This document shows, piece after piece, positions 47,186-56,276 of a stretch of 64,000 bases of DNA. A model generated the notes under the pieces. It saw only the letters and a program-made list of their open reading frames with translations, had not been told where the DNA came from and searched no databases. The DNA lies in NCBI RefSeq assembly GCF_000246985.2, contig NC_022084.1:181994-245993 (forward strand), read 5' to 3'. A program made the position numbers and the translations under genes. Numbering within the stretch: position 1 is the stretch's first letter; each line of letters begins with the position of its first letter. The DNA is from Thermococcus litoralis DSM 5473. GTDB lineage: Archaea > Methanobacteriota_B > Thermococci > Thermococcales > Thermococcaceae.

Positions 47186-48670
47186 TCAGACCCCCTCCTC
47201 AGTTAGCTTTGCTTCAATTTTAGGCATGAGTACTTTGTTCACTATAATCCAGATGGCAACTGCAGCTATAATCCACTGCACAATTACTGTTCCCGCGCTA
47301 TAAATCTCAAGTGGATTCCACCAGGTTTCTGGATACCAATCGATTGACTGCTTGAGCCACCAGAGCATGACGATGATTATGCTTATTGGGGAAACATAGC
47401 CTATCATAATGTCCCACCACTTGCCGATCTTGATGTCTGATCCTCTGTTTGCGGTCTCTCTGTTCTTTTCTAAGCCTGTCTTGACCATTATGAAGGATAT
47501 GACAATTGCGCTAACCAGCAACGCAACACCCCAAGCCCAATCTTGGTTGTTGAGCCAGTTAATACTGAGTGCCGCTGGAAGGCCTGCTACTAAACCGATG
47601 ATGGCAACATAGGTAGCGGCTTTCTTTCTTGGAACCCCAAAGTCTGCTACGTTCTTAACAAAGACATCTGTAATTGCTATTTGTGATGTGAATGCAGCAA
47701 AGAACAGGGCTAAGTAAAAGAGGGTACCTATGGCAAATCCTGCTGGTACTTTGGGGAAGAGTTCAGTCAACCAAATGAAAGTCAATCCCACGTTACCTTC
47801 AGCATATACTTTGAAAGGATCTAACCCAATAAGGGGTGCCGTAACGGCAACAGTAGTAATTACTGCCAAACCGCCCAAAAGTGCCGCACTTGTATCACCA
47901 AATCCGGTAATGTGGGAGTTGAGATTAATGTCATCGTTTTTCTTCAAATATGAGGAGTATGTTAAGTAGATACCCCATCCAGCACCAGTGCTCCACAACA
48001 CTTGACTGTATGCCTGAAGCCAAGCTTCTGCGTTTGATAGCTTTGTGGTGTCAAACTTGAACATGTATGTTAAGCCTACATCAGCTCCTGGCATTGTAAT
48101 TGCTCTTATAATGACAATCACAAGGAAAAGTATCAGTGATGGGACCATGAAACTGGCAACCTTTTCAATTCTTTTAACACCAACTGCCATTACGTACCAT
48201 GTAAATATCCAGACGAGTATTGTAAATAGCACTGGTTGCCATCCACTTATGAATGCATTCCATGTTTCCAGACCCTTTCCTGGAGCATAGCTTGCATAAA
48301 GTCCAGTAAGCCCCTTAAGGAAGTACGCGAGTGCCCATCCATTGACAACTGCATAGTAAAACATAATTGCTATGTTAACCCATGCAACCCATGCTCCAAG
48401 CCATGCATACTTTTTATTCCCAGTATACTTTGCAAAGCCAAGGATTGTGCTTTTTCCAGTTTCTCTACCTATGATACCCTCTGCAATAAGCAGTGGAATT
48501 GCAACTGTGAACAATGCAATGCTGTAGGGAATCAAGAAGGCACCGCCACCGTACATTGCCATCATTCTTGGAAAACGCCATATGTTACCACTGCCGACCA
48601 TTGCACCTATAATGGCAAAAATAAACCCCAATCGAGTTCCCCAGTGTTCACCTGTTTCAACTTTTTCCAT
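47186..48670 (-). CDS. sodium-dependent NSS/SNF-family amino acid transporter
   Basis: 494 residues with about 12 membrane helices. The start region WGTRLGFIFAIIGAMVGSGNIWRFPRMM (landmark) carries the unwound TM1 glycine and the conserved NIWRFP of LeuT-type symporters. WSTGAGWGIYLTYSSYLKKNDDI lies in the TM6-7 region. It imports an amino acid with Na+; its place between the racemase and the hydroxyproline operon suggests proline or hydroxyproline (inference). Confidence 0.92.
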   Translation of the reverse strand: MEKVETGEHWGTRLGFIFAIIGAMVGSGNIWRFPRMMAMYGGGAFLIPYSIALFTVAIPLLIAEGIIGRETGKSTILGFAKYTGNKKYAWLGAWVAWVNIAIMFYYAVVNGWALAYFLKGLTGLYASYAPGKGLETWNAFISGWQPVLFTILVWIFTWYVMAVGVKRIEKVASFMVPSLILFLVIVIIRAITMPGADVGLTYMFKFDTTKLSNAEAWLQAYSQVLWSTGAGWGIYLTYSSYLKKNDDINLNSHITGFGDTSAALLGGLAVITTVAVTAPLIGLDPFKVYAEGNVGLTFIWLTELFPKVPAGFAIGTLFYLALFFAAFTSQIAITDVFVKNVADFGVPRKKAATYVAIIGLVAGLPAALSINWLNNQDWAWGVALLVSAIVISFIMVKTGLEKNRETANRGSDIKIGKWWDIMIGYVSPISIIIVMLWWLKQSIDWYPETWWNPLEIYSAGTVIVQWIIAAVAIWIIVNKVLMPKIEAKLTEEGV

Positions 48671-48796
48671 TTTTCCTTCCCCCGACCTAGTTTGTGGACA
48701 AAATCTTCCAACCCCTTATATAGGGAGCTATAGCATCTTCATGTTTGTAATACTCATATTTATACTTTTCTGATTATTCACTTGTTATTAATGATC

Positions 48797-48899
48797 TACT
48801 TTGATACACGTTGTATAACATTAACCATTTAAAGGGCGTGAAATTGATGAAGGAACATTTATATATTTTGGTCTCATTGTAATATCAGCGGTGATCTAA
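48797..48899 (+). promoter_or_regulatory. promoter of the hydroxyproline dehydratase operon
   Basis: ATTTATATATTTTGG (TATA box, about 48855-48869) stands about 35 bases before the start, and GGTGATCTAA is the ribosome-binding site. Upstream, CTTTGATACACGTTGTATAAC contains the inverted repeat ATACA-N2-TGTAT. CTTTTGATACACTGG occurs just upstream of the racemase start (46027-46040), so the two may share a regulator. Confidence 0.5.
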
Positions 48900-51356
48900 A
48901 TGAGTGAGGTCGTTACTTGTTGTGTTGATGTTAAGGAGAAAATAGAAAAAGAGTTAGAAAGGCGCAGAAGTTCTATAAGGCCCATAAACGAGAGGGTCGC
49001 TAAACTCAGAGAAGAGAGCGTGAACACTGAGGTGAGAATCTCTTCTGAGAGGGCGAGGCTGATAACCGAGTTCTACAAGAGTGATTTACCCAAAGGAAAA
49101 TCAATTCCCGTTCAAAGAGCTCTCGCATTTAAATACCTCCTTGAACACTGTAGCCTACCCGTTGAAGACGGGCAGCTCATCGTCGGGATTAGGGGCACTG
49201 GCGTTAAAGAGGTTCCAACTTATCCCGAAATCACGGTTCACAGCATAGAGGATCTTGAAATTTTGAACTCAAGGGAGAATATGCCATACAGGGTTGATGA
49301 GGAGACTAAAGAACTCTACGAGAGGGAGATAATCCCCTTCTGGAAAGGAAGGGCGATGAGGGACATAATTTTCGAGAACCTACCCCAGGAGTGGATCGAC
49401 GCTTACGAAGCCGGCGTCTGGACAGAGTTCATGGAGCAGAGGGCTCCGGGACACACTGCGGGTGGCGAGAGAATTTTCAAGATGGGCGTTCTCGACATCA
49501 AAGAGGAGATCAGGAGGAAGATGGAGGAACTCGACCCGAGCGACCCTGAGTATTACGAGAAGATGGAAGAGCTTAAGGCAATGGACATCGTTGCAGATGC
49601 GATTTTAATCTACGCCCGTAGGTACGCTGAAAAGCTGGAGAAAATGGCGGAGGAGGAGACCGACCCCAAGAGAAAAGAAGAGCTGAAGCAGATGGCAGAG
49701 ATATGCAGGTGGGTGCCCGCTCATCCCCCCAGAACCTTCTGGGAGGCCTTACAGCACTACTGGTTCATACACGTGGGAGTCACCTATGAGACCAACCCGT
49801 GGGACTCATTCAACCCCGGCAGGATAGACCAGCACCTCTACCCCTTCTACAAGAAGGACATAGAGGAGGGAAGGCTTACGAGGGAGAAAGCGAAGGAGCT
49901 CCTCCAGTGCTTCTGGCTCAAGTTCAACAACCAGCCTGCCGTTCCGAAGGTTGGGGTGACTGCAGAGGAGAGCTTCACATACAACGACTTCTCAAAGCTC
50001 AACGTTGGCGGACTGAAGGAAGACGGCTCCGATGGAGTTAATGAGCTCTCCTATTTGATTCTCGAAGTCCTCAGTGAAATGAGGACTTTGCAACCAAACA
50101 CCGCCGTGCTGGTGAGCGAGAAAAATCCTGACCGCTTCCTCATTGAAGCCCTGAAGGTAGTTGGACCAGGATTCGGCGAGCCGCCGTTCTTCAACTTCGA
50201 CGGCGTCATAGTGAAGATGCTCAGGCAGGGTAAGAGCCTTGAGGATGCGAGAACTTCGGGAGTGAGCGGCTGCGTGGAGAGCGGAGCCTTCGGGAAGGAA
50301 GCCTACATACTCACCGGCTACTTCAACCTGCCAAAAATCCTCGAGATAACCCTCAACAACGGCGTTGATCCAAGAACTGGCAAAAAGATTGGCCTTGAGA
50401 CCGGCGACCCGAGGAACTTCAAGAGCTTTGAGGAGCTCTGGGAGGCCTTCATGAAGCAGATAAAACACTTCATGGACATAAAGATGAAAGGCAACGACAT
50501 AATTGAGACCCTCTACGCAAAGTATCTGCCGGTGCCATTCATGTCTCTGTGGATAGAGGACTGCGTTGAGAAGGCTAAGGACTACAACTGCGGGGGAGCT
50601 AGATACAACACTCAATACATTCAGGTAGTTGGGCTAGGAACTATAGCAGACAGCTTAGCCGCAATAAAGTACCACATCTTTGATAAGAAGACGTTCACGA
50701 TGGAAGAGCTTCTTGAGGCATTAAAGAACAACTGGAAGGGTTATGAACTTATGAGGGAAATACTCCGCAACCCCGATAAAACTCCCAAGTTTGGAAACGA
50801 TGATGACTACGTCGACGAGATAGCCAAGAGAGTCGTGGATGAGGTTGTTGACCTCATCGAGAGCTATCCACCTTCTCCGGTTAGGAAAGCATCAAAGAGG
50901 GCTTACTTCCTCCCGACGACTGTTCACGTTTACTTTGGAAAAGTTACCGGAGCAACGCCCGATGGAAGGGAGGCAGGCTTTCCAGTCTCTGAGGGAGTTT
51001 CTCCAGTTCAAGGTATGGATAGAAAAGGAATTGCTGCTGTATTTAGGAGCGTTACCAAGTGCGACTGGGACAAGACGGGAGGGGCATTGCTAAACCAGAA
51101 GCTTACTCCAGATTTGTTTGATAGTGAAGAGAACCTCAAGAAATTGGCACAACTAATAAGGACGTTCTTTAGACTTGGTGGCCACCATGTGCAGTTCAAC
51201 GTTGTGAGTGCTGAGCTCCTTAGGGAGGCTCAAAGAAACCCTCAAGACTTTCAGGATTTAATGGTTAGAGTGGCAGGTTATAGTGACTACTTCGTAAACC
51301 TGCCCAAAGGGCTACAAGAGGAGATAATAAGGAGGACAGAGCACAAAGAACTCTAA
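48900..51356 (+). CDS. hypD: glycyl radical dehydratase, probably trans-4-hydroxy-L-proline dehydratase
   Basis: 818 residues. The glycyl radical site is RVAGYSDYF with Gly793; the thiyl cysteine is Cys458 in SGCVE. The Glu two residues after the Cys marks a dehydratase/lyase, not pyruvate formate-lyase, which has CC. Residues reported for Clostridioides difficile HypD (recalled: F152, H160, D278, S334, D339, F340, C434, E436, Y450, T645, G765) fall here on F177, H185, D302, S358, D363, F364, C458, E460, Y474, T673 and G793, with only small offset changes. HypD removes water from trans-4-hydroxy-L-proline to give pyrroline-5-carboxylate. An activase is encoded two genes downstream. The enzyme is oxygen-sensitive, consistent with an anaerobe. 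Confidence 0.83.
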   Translation: MSEVVTCCVDVKEKIEKELERRRSSIRPINERVAKLREESVNTEVRISSERARLITEFYKSDLPKGKSIPVQRALAFKYLLEHCSLPVEDGQLIVGIRGTGVKEVPTYPEITVHSIEDLEILNSRENMPYRVDEETKELYEREIIPFWKGRAMRDIIFENLPQEWIDAYEAGVWTEFMEQRAPGHTAGGERIFKMGVLDIKEEIRRKMEELDPSDPEYYEKMEELKAMDIVADAILIYARRYAEKLEKMAEEETDPKRKEELKQMAEICRWVPAHPPRTFWEALQHYWFIHVGVTYETNPWDSFNPGRIDQHLYPFYKKDIEEGRLTREKAKELLQCFWLKFNNQPAVPKVGVTAEESFTYNDFSKLNVGGLKEDGSDGVNELSYLILEVLSEMRTLQPNTAVLVSEKNPDRFLIEALKVVGPGFGEPPFFNFDGVIVKMLRQGKSLEDARTSGVSGCVESGAFGKEAYILTGYFNLPKILEITLNNGVDPRTGKKIGLETGDPRNFKSFEELWEAFMKQIKHFMDIKMKGNDIIETLYAKYLPVPFMSLWIEDCVEKAKDYNCGGARYNTQYIQVVGLGTIADSLAAIKYHIFDKKTFTMEELLEALKNNWKGYELMREILRNPDKTPKFGNDDDYVDEIAKRVVDEVVDLIESYPPSPVRKASKRAYFLPTTVHVYFGKVTGATPDGREAGFPVSEGVSPVQGMDRKGIAAVFRSVTKCDWDKTGGALLNQKLTPDLFDSEENLKKLAQLIRTFFRLGGHHVQFNVVSAELLREAQRNPQDFQDLMVRVAGYSDYFVNLPKGLQEEIIRRTEHKEL

Positions 51357-51399
51357 CTCCCTTTTGATTTTATTTTTAGTGAAGGTTTGAGGTGAGATA

Positions 51400-52446
51400 A
51401 TGTTCAAAAAACTTGAGAACTTAGAGAAATGGGAACCCCCAAAAGATTGGATGGTAATTAAAACTCTCGATACTCACACTGCTGGAGAACCACTAAGGAT
51501 AATCTTAAGCGGTTTCCCAGAGATTCCCGGAAAAACAATACTAGAAAAGAGGCGCTATCTCATGGAAAACCTAGATCACCTTAGAAAAGCCCTAATGTGG
51601 GAGCCAAGAGGACATGCAGATATGTATGGGGCAATAATAACGGAACCTGTTAGTGAAGAAGCAGACTTCGGCGTAATATTCATGCACAACGAAGGTTATA
51701 GTACAATGTGTGGTCATGCGACCATAGCCCTTGGAAAAGTTGCTGTGGAGTGCGGGCTTGTTGAAGCTAAAGAACCAATAACCGAGATAAAGATGGACAG
51801 CCCAGCTGGTCTAATCAAGATTTACGTTAAGGTTAGGGATGGAAAAGTGGAGAAAGTTTACTTCCACAACGTGCCATCTTTTGTTCTTTTCAAAGATGAA
51901 ACTATCAACGTTCCAGGAATAGGGGAAGTTAAATACGATCTTGCCTATGGGGGAGCGTTCTACGCATTCGTGAATGCTGAAGAGATTGGATTAAAGTGCA
52001 CTCCAGAATATTACAGGCAACTCATTGACGTCGGCATGAAAATTAAAAGAGCTATAATGTCCGAAAAAGAAATAAGGCACCCATTTGAGGAGGATTTAAG
52101 CTTTCTGTATGGGACGATATTCATAGGAGAGCCGGAAGATGAGAACTCTCACAGCAGGCATGTTTGCATATTCGCCGATGGTGAAGTTGATAGAAGTCCA
52201 ACGGGAACCGGCGTAAGTGCAAGGCTTGCAATCCTCTATGAAAAAGGAGAAATCGACATAGGAGAAGAGATAACAATCGAGAGCATAATCGGCACAAAGT
52301 TCACCGGAAAAGTTGTTGAAGAGACAAGATACGGCCTTTACAGGGCAATAATCCCTGAAGTTGGAGGAAACGCCTACATAGTGGCTAAGAATACCTTTTT
52401 AATCGACCCCCAAGATCCACTCAAGTACGGATTTTTCTTAAGATGA
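51400..52446 (+). CDS. trans-3-hydroxy-L-proline dehydratase (proline racemase superfamily)
   Basis: 348 residues. The first catalytic cysteine is kept (Cys104 in TMCGHATIA), but the second is Thr268 (DRSPTGTGVSAR). The Cys/Thr pair defines the dehydratase subgroup, as in human L3HYPDH, and excludes racemisation. The product is pyrroline-2-carboxylate, the substrate of the OCD homologue at 45025. ATG 51400 follows GAGGTGAGATA; it lies 43 bases after hypD and nine before the activase, in one operon. Confidence 0.92.
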   Translation: MFKKLENLEKWEPPKDWMVIKTLDTHTAGEPLRIILSGFPEIPGKTILEKRRYLMENLDHLRKALMWEPRGHADMYGAIITEPVSEEADFGVIFMHNEGYSTMCGHATIALGKVAVECGLVEAKEPITEIKMDSPAGLIKIYVKVRDGKVEKVYFHNVPSFVLFKDETINVPGIGEVKYDLAYGGAFYAFVNAEEIGLKCTPEYYRQLIDVGMKIKRAIMSEKEIRHPFEEDLSFLYGTIFIGEPEDENSHSRHVCIFADGEVDRSPTGTGVSARLAILYEKGEIDIGEEITIESIIGTKFTGKVVEETRYGLYRAIIPEVGGNAYIVAKNTFLIDPQDPLKYGFFLR

Positions 52447-52455
52447 GGAGGACAA

Positions 52456-53370
52456 ATGATGGTCAAGGGTATAATCTTTGACATAAAGCGCTATGCAATC
52501 CATGACGGCCCGGGAATCAGAACTACAATCTTTATGAAGGGCTGTCCGCTGAGGTGCTGGTGGTGTCACAACCCAGAGGGGATATCCCCAAAGCCGGATA
52601 TCATGTACTTCAGCTTTAAGTGCATCCACTGCCACACCTGCGTTAAGGCTTGTCCCGAAAATGCGGTTAGCTTCGATGAAAATGAGATTCAACATATCGA
52701 TAGAGAAAAGTGCACAGGTTGTGGGATTTGTGCAGAGCTTTGCCCAACGAATGCCCTAAGGCTTGTGGGCAAAGTTGTTACTGTGGATGAGCTCATTCGC
52801 GAGATTGAAAAGGACATTAAGTTCCATGACAGCTCCGATGGGGGAGTAACGTTCTCTGGTGGAGAACCTCTTTTCCAGCCAGAATTCTTGGAAGATATCC
52901 TCAAGGAGTGCAAGAAGAGGTACATTCATACAACAGTCGATACCTCTGGATACGCCCCAACAAGAATTTTGGAGAAGATACTCTCTTACACAGACCTCTT
53001 CCTATATGACCTGAAACTTTTTGATGAAAAAGAACACATCAAATATACTGGAGTTCCAAATGAATTGATAAAGAAAAACTTAATTTTCCTTGTTGAAAAG
53101 AAAGCTAACGTAATCCTAAGGTTTCCAGTTATCCCGGGAATAACAGACACAGAATGGAACGTAAAAGGTTGGGCAAGATTCCTTTCAGAGCTTGACTTAA
53201 GTTCTATTCAGGAGATAGATCTGCTGCCATACCATGATGTTGGAGAAAAGTTCAACCGCTTGGGAAGGGAATACAAAATGGAAGTTCACCACGCGCCATC
53301 TGACGAAACATTAAAATGGATCAAGGAAGAATTTAAAGGCTTAGGGCTCAAAGTCAAAATCGGTGGGTAG
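52456..53370 (+). CDS. glycyl radical enzyme activase (radical SAM)
   Basis: 304 residues. The radical SAM motif is CPLRCWWC (Cys30, 34, 37), followed by two inserted ferredoxin-type [4Fe-4S] motifs (CIHCHTCVKACPENA and CTGCGICAELCPTNA), the layout of dehydratase activases as opposed to PFL activase, which lacks the insert. GGVTFSGGEPLFQPEF is the SAM-binding GGEP region. It would generate the radical on Gly793 of the HypD-like enzyme in the same operon. The start follows GGAGGACAA. Confidence 0.92.
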   Translation: MMVKGIIFDIKRYAIHDGPGIRTTIFMKGCPLRCWWCHNPEGISPKPDIMYFSFKCIHCHTCVKACPENAVSFDENEIQHIDREKCTGCGICAELCPTNALRLVGKVVTVDELIREIEKDIKFHDSSDGGVTFSGGEPLFQPEFLEDILKECKKRYIHTTVDTSGYAPTRILEKILSYTDLFLYDLKLFDEKEHIKYTGVPNELIKKNLIFLVEKKANVILRFPVIPGITDTEWNVKGWARFLSELDLSSIQEIDLLPYHDVGEKFNRLGREYKMEVHHAPSDETLKWIKEEFKGLGLKVKIGG

Positions 53371-53373
53371 TGG

Positions 53374-55092
53374 ATGAGAAAAGTACTCTCAAATGGGCAT
53401 TCATATGCTGTCTTAAAGGAACGAGAACTGACCGTTGACTTCTATGCATACGGTACACTCTTTGTTGAAAATTTGAGGCTTTCCTTAGGGGCTAACCTCA
53501 CACCTATAAGTGTTTCCATCTCAAGAAATTTGGTCACGATTCTATATTATGGTGATAGAGTCTGGCTTACGCGAGAGATATTGGTGAACAATGGAAGTTA
53601 TGAAGAGAGGTGCCTTTTTGTAAACAGGGGGAATAGCGAGGTCACCATAGAGGGAAAATACGATTTCTCAACTCCTTTTTCGGACATCCTCGAGAGGGAC
53701 TATCCCCAATTTACGCTAAAGAGAAATTTTGTAAGAGTTCGGGATAAATACGTTTATAGAGGGATAGATGGCAGAGTTAGAGGGTTAGAAGTTGTTGGTG
53801 AGAAATTTAAGTTCACGCTAAATGAAAACGAGACTTTAGAAACCAAGTTCTTAGCTAGGGCCTTCGTGAAGGGAACTTTTAGGATTCCAACGTTTAAAAG
53901 TGCAGACATTTCATTTAAGATGAAGTGTTTTGATAACGAACGCTATCAGCAAGTGTATCTGATGGCAATTAATGACCTTAAAAGCCTAATTGTAAGCATT
54001 GGCGGTTATCCCTTCCCACTTGCAGGACTTCCAGATTTTGGAGCGGTTTTTGGGAGGGACTCCATATGGACCGCATTCTTTTTGCTCGATGAGTATCCAG
54101 AAATAGCAAAGGGAGTTCTAATGACTCTTTCTAAGCTCCAGGGAAGAACATTTAACGAGAAAACGGAAGAAGAGCCCGGTAGAATTCCCCACGAATTCAG
54201 ATTTGGAGAGCTATGTCAAGCTGGAGTTATTCCATTCAACCCATACTATGGAAGTGTAGATTCAACTCCCTTGTACGTAGCTCTAGCTGGAGAGTACCTC
54301 AGAAAAACTCAAGATAATGAAACTATCGGGGAAATTAAGGAAAACCTAACCAATGCTGTGGAGTGGATATTGAGGCGTCTTGAGGAAGGTGAGGGCTATA
54401 TAAGGTATAACAAAACTCCTCTCGGCCTTGAAAATCAAGGGTGGAAGGATTGGAAGAACAGCATACCCGATGAGACTGGAAGACAAGTGAGGCATCCTGT
54501 GGCAGTTGTGGAGGTACAAGGATATGCCTACTGGGCACTTAAGCAGGCAGCTGAGCTTGAATTGACGGATTTAGATGAAAAAATGCTCAATAAGGTAGCT
54601 GAAGATCTAAAGAAGAGGTTCAACAGAGATTTTTGGACTGGGGAGTATTACGGAATAGCCCTTGATGGGGAGAATAATCCTGCAAGAGTTGTGTCTTCAA
54701 ACATGGGACATCTCTTAATAACTGGTATTGTGCCCAGGGATAGGAGAAAGGGAGTAGTGGAGAGGCTTTTTAGAAGTTATATGTTCTCAGGATGGGGCAT
54801 AAGAACGCTGAGCTCAAGGGAAGCTGCATACAATCCTTTCAGCTATCATAATGGAAGTGTATGGCCTCATGATAATGCAATAATTGCGATTGGTCTTTTT
54901 GAATTAGGATTCTATGAGGAAGTTAAAAAGTTGTCATCTCTAATTGAAGCGTGCTATAGATTAGGAAAAATACCGGAGCTGTTTAGTGGTCTTGAAAGAC
55001 TTTCACCAATTCCCTATGCGAACTCTCCTCAAGCTTGGAGCGCTGCGGGAATTTTAAAGCTCTTAGAACTTTTAAAGGAGGTAGGAGTATGA
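53374..55092 (+). CDS. amylo-alpha-1,6-glucosidase-like glycosidase
   Basis: 572 residues. An N-terminal beta-sandwich (residues ~1-190) precedes an (alpha/alpha)6 barrel. PDFGAVFGRDSIWTAFFLLDEYP, GRIPHEFRFGE, SVDSTPLYVAL, NQGWKDWKNSIPDETGRQ and HNGSVWPHDNAII are landmarks of the GDE/GH15-GH63-like clan, with likely acidic catalytic residues in GRD and PHD. The substrate is unknown. It begins three bases after the activase stop, so it is in the same transcript, and overlaps the GH1 gene by four bases. Confidence 0.83.
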   Translation: MRKVLSNGHSYAVLKERELTVDFYAYGTLFVENLRLSLGANLTPISVSISRNLVTILYYGDRVWLTREILVNNGSYEERCLFVNRGNSEVTIEGKYDFSTPFSDILERDYPQFTLKRNFVRVRDKYVYRGIDGRVRGLEVVGEKFKFTLNENETLETKFLARAFVKGTFRIPTFKSADISFKMKCFDNERYQQVYLMAINDLKSLIVSIGGYPFPLAGLPDFGAVFGRDSIWTAFFLLDEYPEIAKGVLMTLSKLQGRTFNEKTEEEPGRIPHEFRFGELCQAGVIPFNPYYGSVDSTPLYVALAGEYLRKTQDNETIGEIKENLTNAVEWILRRLEEGEGYIRYNKTPLGLENQGWKDWKNSIPDETGRQVRHPVAVVEVQGYAYWALKQAAELELTDLDEKMLNKVAEDLKKRFNRDFWTGEYYGIALDGENNPARVVSSNMGHLLITGIVPRDRRKGVVERLFRSYMFSGWGIRTLSSREAAYNPFSYHNGSVWPHDNAIIAIGLFELGFYEEVKKLSSLIEACYRLGKIPELFSGLERLSPIPYANSPQAWSAAGILKLLELLKEVGV

Positions 55093-56276
55093 AGTTTTTG
55101 TGGGGAACCTCGACTGCAGCTTATCAGATTGAAGGAGACAATAAATGGAGCGACTGGTGGTATTGGGCCGAAAAAGGAAAGCTTCCAAAGGCGGGAAAAG
55201 CCTGCAATCATTGGGAACTCTATAGGGAGGACATAGAACTTATGGCCAAGTTGGGATACAATGCCTATCGCTTCTCAATTGAATGGGGGAGGATATTTCC
55301 CGAGGAAAACAGAGTAAATGAAGATGCTCTAGTTAGGTATAGGGAGATAATAGAGTTGCTATTGAAAAAGGGAATAGAGCCAATGGTCACTCTCCACCAC
55401 TTCACTCTCCCAACTTGGTTCGCTCTTAAGGGTGGCTTTCTAAGGGATGAGAACTTAAAATACTGGGAAAAGTACGTTGAGGCTGTTGCTGATATTTTGA
55501 AGGGGGTAAAATTAGTGAGCACTACAAACGAGCCCATGGAGCTGGTAATAGAGGGATATTTAACTGGGAATTGGCCTCCATTCATCAGAGATCCTAAAAA
55601 GGCTTTCCAAGTCGAAAAGAATCTAATAAACGCCCATTCAATTGCCTATGAAATGCTGAGTGGTAAGTACAAAGTTGGAATTGTCAAAAGCATGCCCTCA
55701 ATAAAGTTCCCAGATGGGAGAATTGCCGAGGAAGTTGAGAATCTTCAGACGTTTTATTTCTTCGATGCAATATTTGGAGGAACATTAAAAACTCCTTTCG
55801 GAGAGCTAAGAGTTTTGGAGTCAGATCTTGACTATATCGGTATAAACTACTACACCCTTCACATAGTCTCTCCAGACAAGGATCCCGTTGTAAGTCTCTA
55901 TGAGTATGAATTTGATGGATATGGAAGAACTCAAATGGGATGGAGGATATACCCAAAGGGCATCTACGAGGCAATTGTGAAGGCTTCAAGGTATGAAAGG
56001 CCAATGTATATTACCGAAAACGGAATTGCCACAGAAGATGAAAATGAAAGAATAGACTTCATAAGAGCCCATATCTCTTGGGTTAAGCGGGCTATAGAGG
56101 AAGGTTTTGACGTGAGGGGATACTTCTACTGGTCATTCATAGACAACTACGAATGGGATAAGGGCTTTGAGCCAAAATTTGGGCTTGTAGCTTATGATCC
56201 ACTAACATGGAGAAGAATTCCAAAAAAGAGCGCTTTCGCATTACGGGAACTGGGAGTAAGTGATTACCTAGCATGA
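55089..56276 (+). CDS. GH1 beta-glycosidase
   Basis: 395 residues, short for archaeal GH1 enzymes (usually 420-490). MKFLWGTSTAAYQIEGD opens the barrel; NEP in STTNEPMEL holds the acid/base Glu, and ITENG the nucleophile Glu; YRFSIEWGRIFPE and YFYWSFIDNYEWDKGF are also typical. The enzyme is retaining, with preference for beta-glucosides, galactosides or mannosides unresolved. ATG 55089 overlaps the upstream stop (ATGA) after AGGAGGTAGGAGT. It overlaps the convergent GTPase gene by 13 bases. Confidence 0.92.
   Translation: MKFLWGTSTAAYQIEGDNKWSDWWYWAEKGKLPKAGKACNHWELYREDIELMAKLGYNAYRFSIEWGRIFPEENRVNEDALVRYREIIELLLKKGIEPMVTLHHFTLPTWFALKGGFLRDENLKYWEKYVEAVADILKGVKLVSTTNEPMELVIEGYLTGNWPPFIRDPKKAFQVEKNLINAHSIAYEMLSGKYKVGIVKSMPSIKFPDGRIAEEVENLQTFYFFDAIFGGTLKTPFGELRVLESDLDYIGINYYTLHIVSPDKDPVVSLYEYEFDGYGRTQMGWRIYPKGIYEAIVKASRYERPMYITENGIATEDENERIDFIRAHISWVKRAIEEGFDVRGYFYWSFIDNYEWDKGFEPKFGLVAYDPLTWRRIPKKSAFALRELGVSDYLA

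Noticed and set aside
49992-50615. 207-codon minus-strand frame inside the glycyl radical enzyme gene
   Set aside because: The opposite strand carries a strongly conserved enzyme; the antisense frame has no family resemblance or start signal.
48900-51356. Annotation as pyruvate formate-lyase
   Set aside because: PFL has two adjacent cysteines; here a single Cys is followed by V-E, and the neighbours are hydroxyproline enzymes, with an activase of the ferredoxin-containing type.
51400-52446. Annotation as a second proline racemase
   Set aside because: The second catalytic cysteine is replaced by Thr268, the mark of the dehydratase subgroup.
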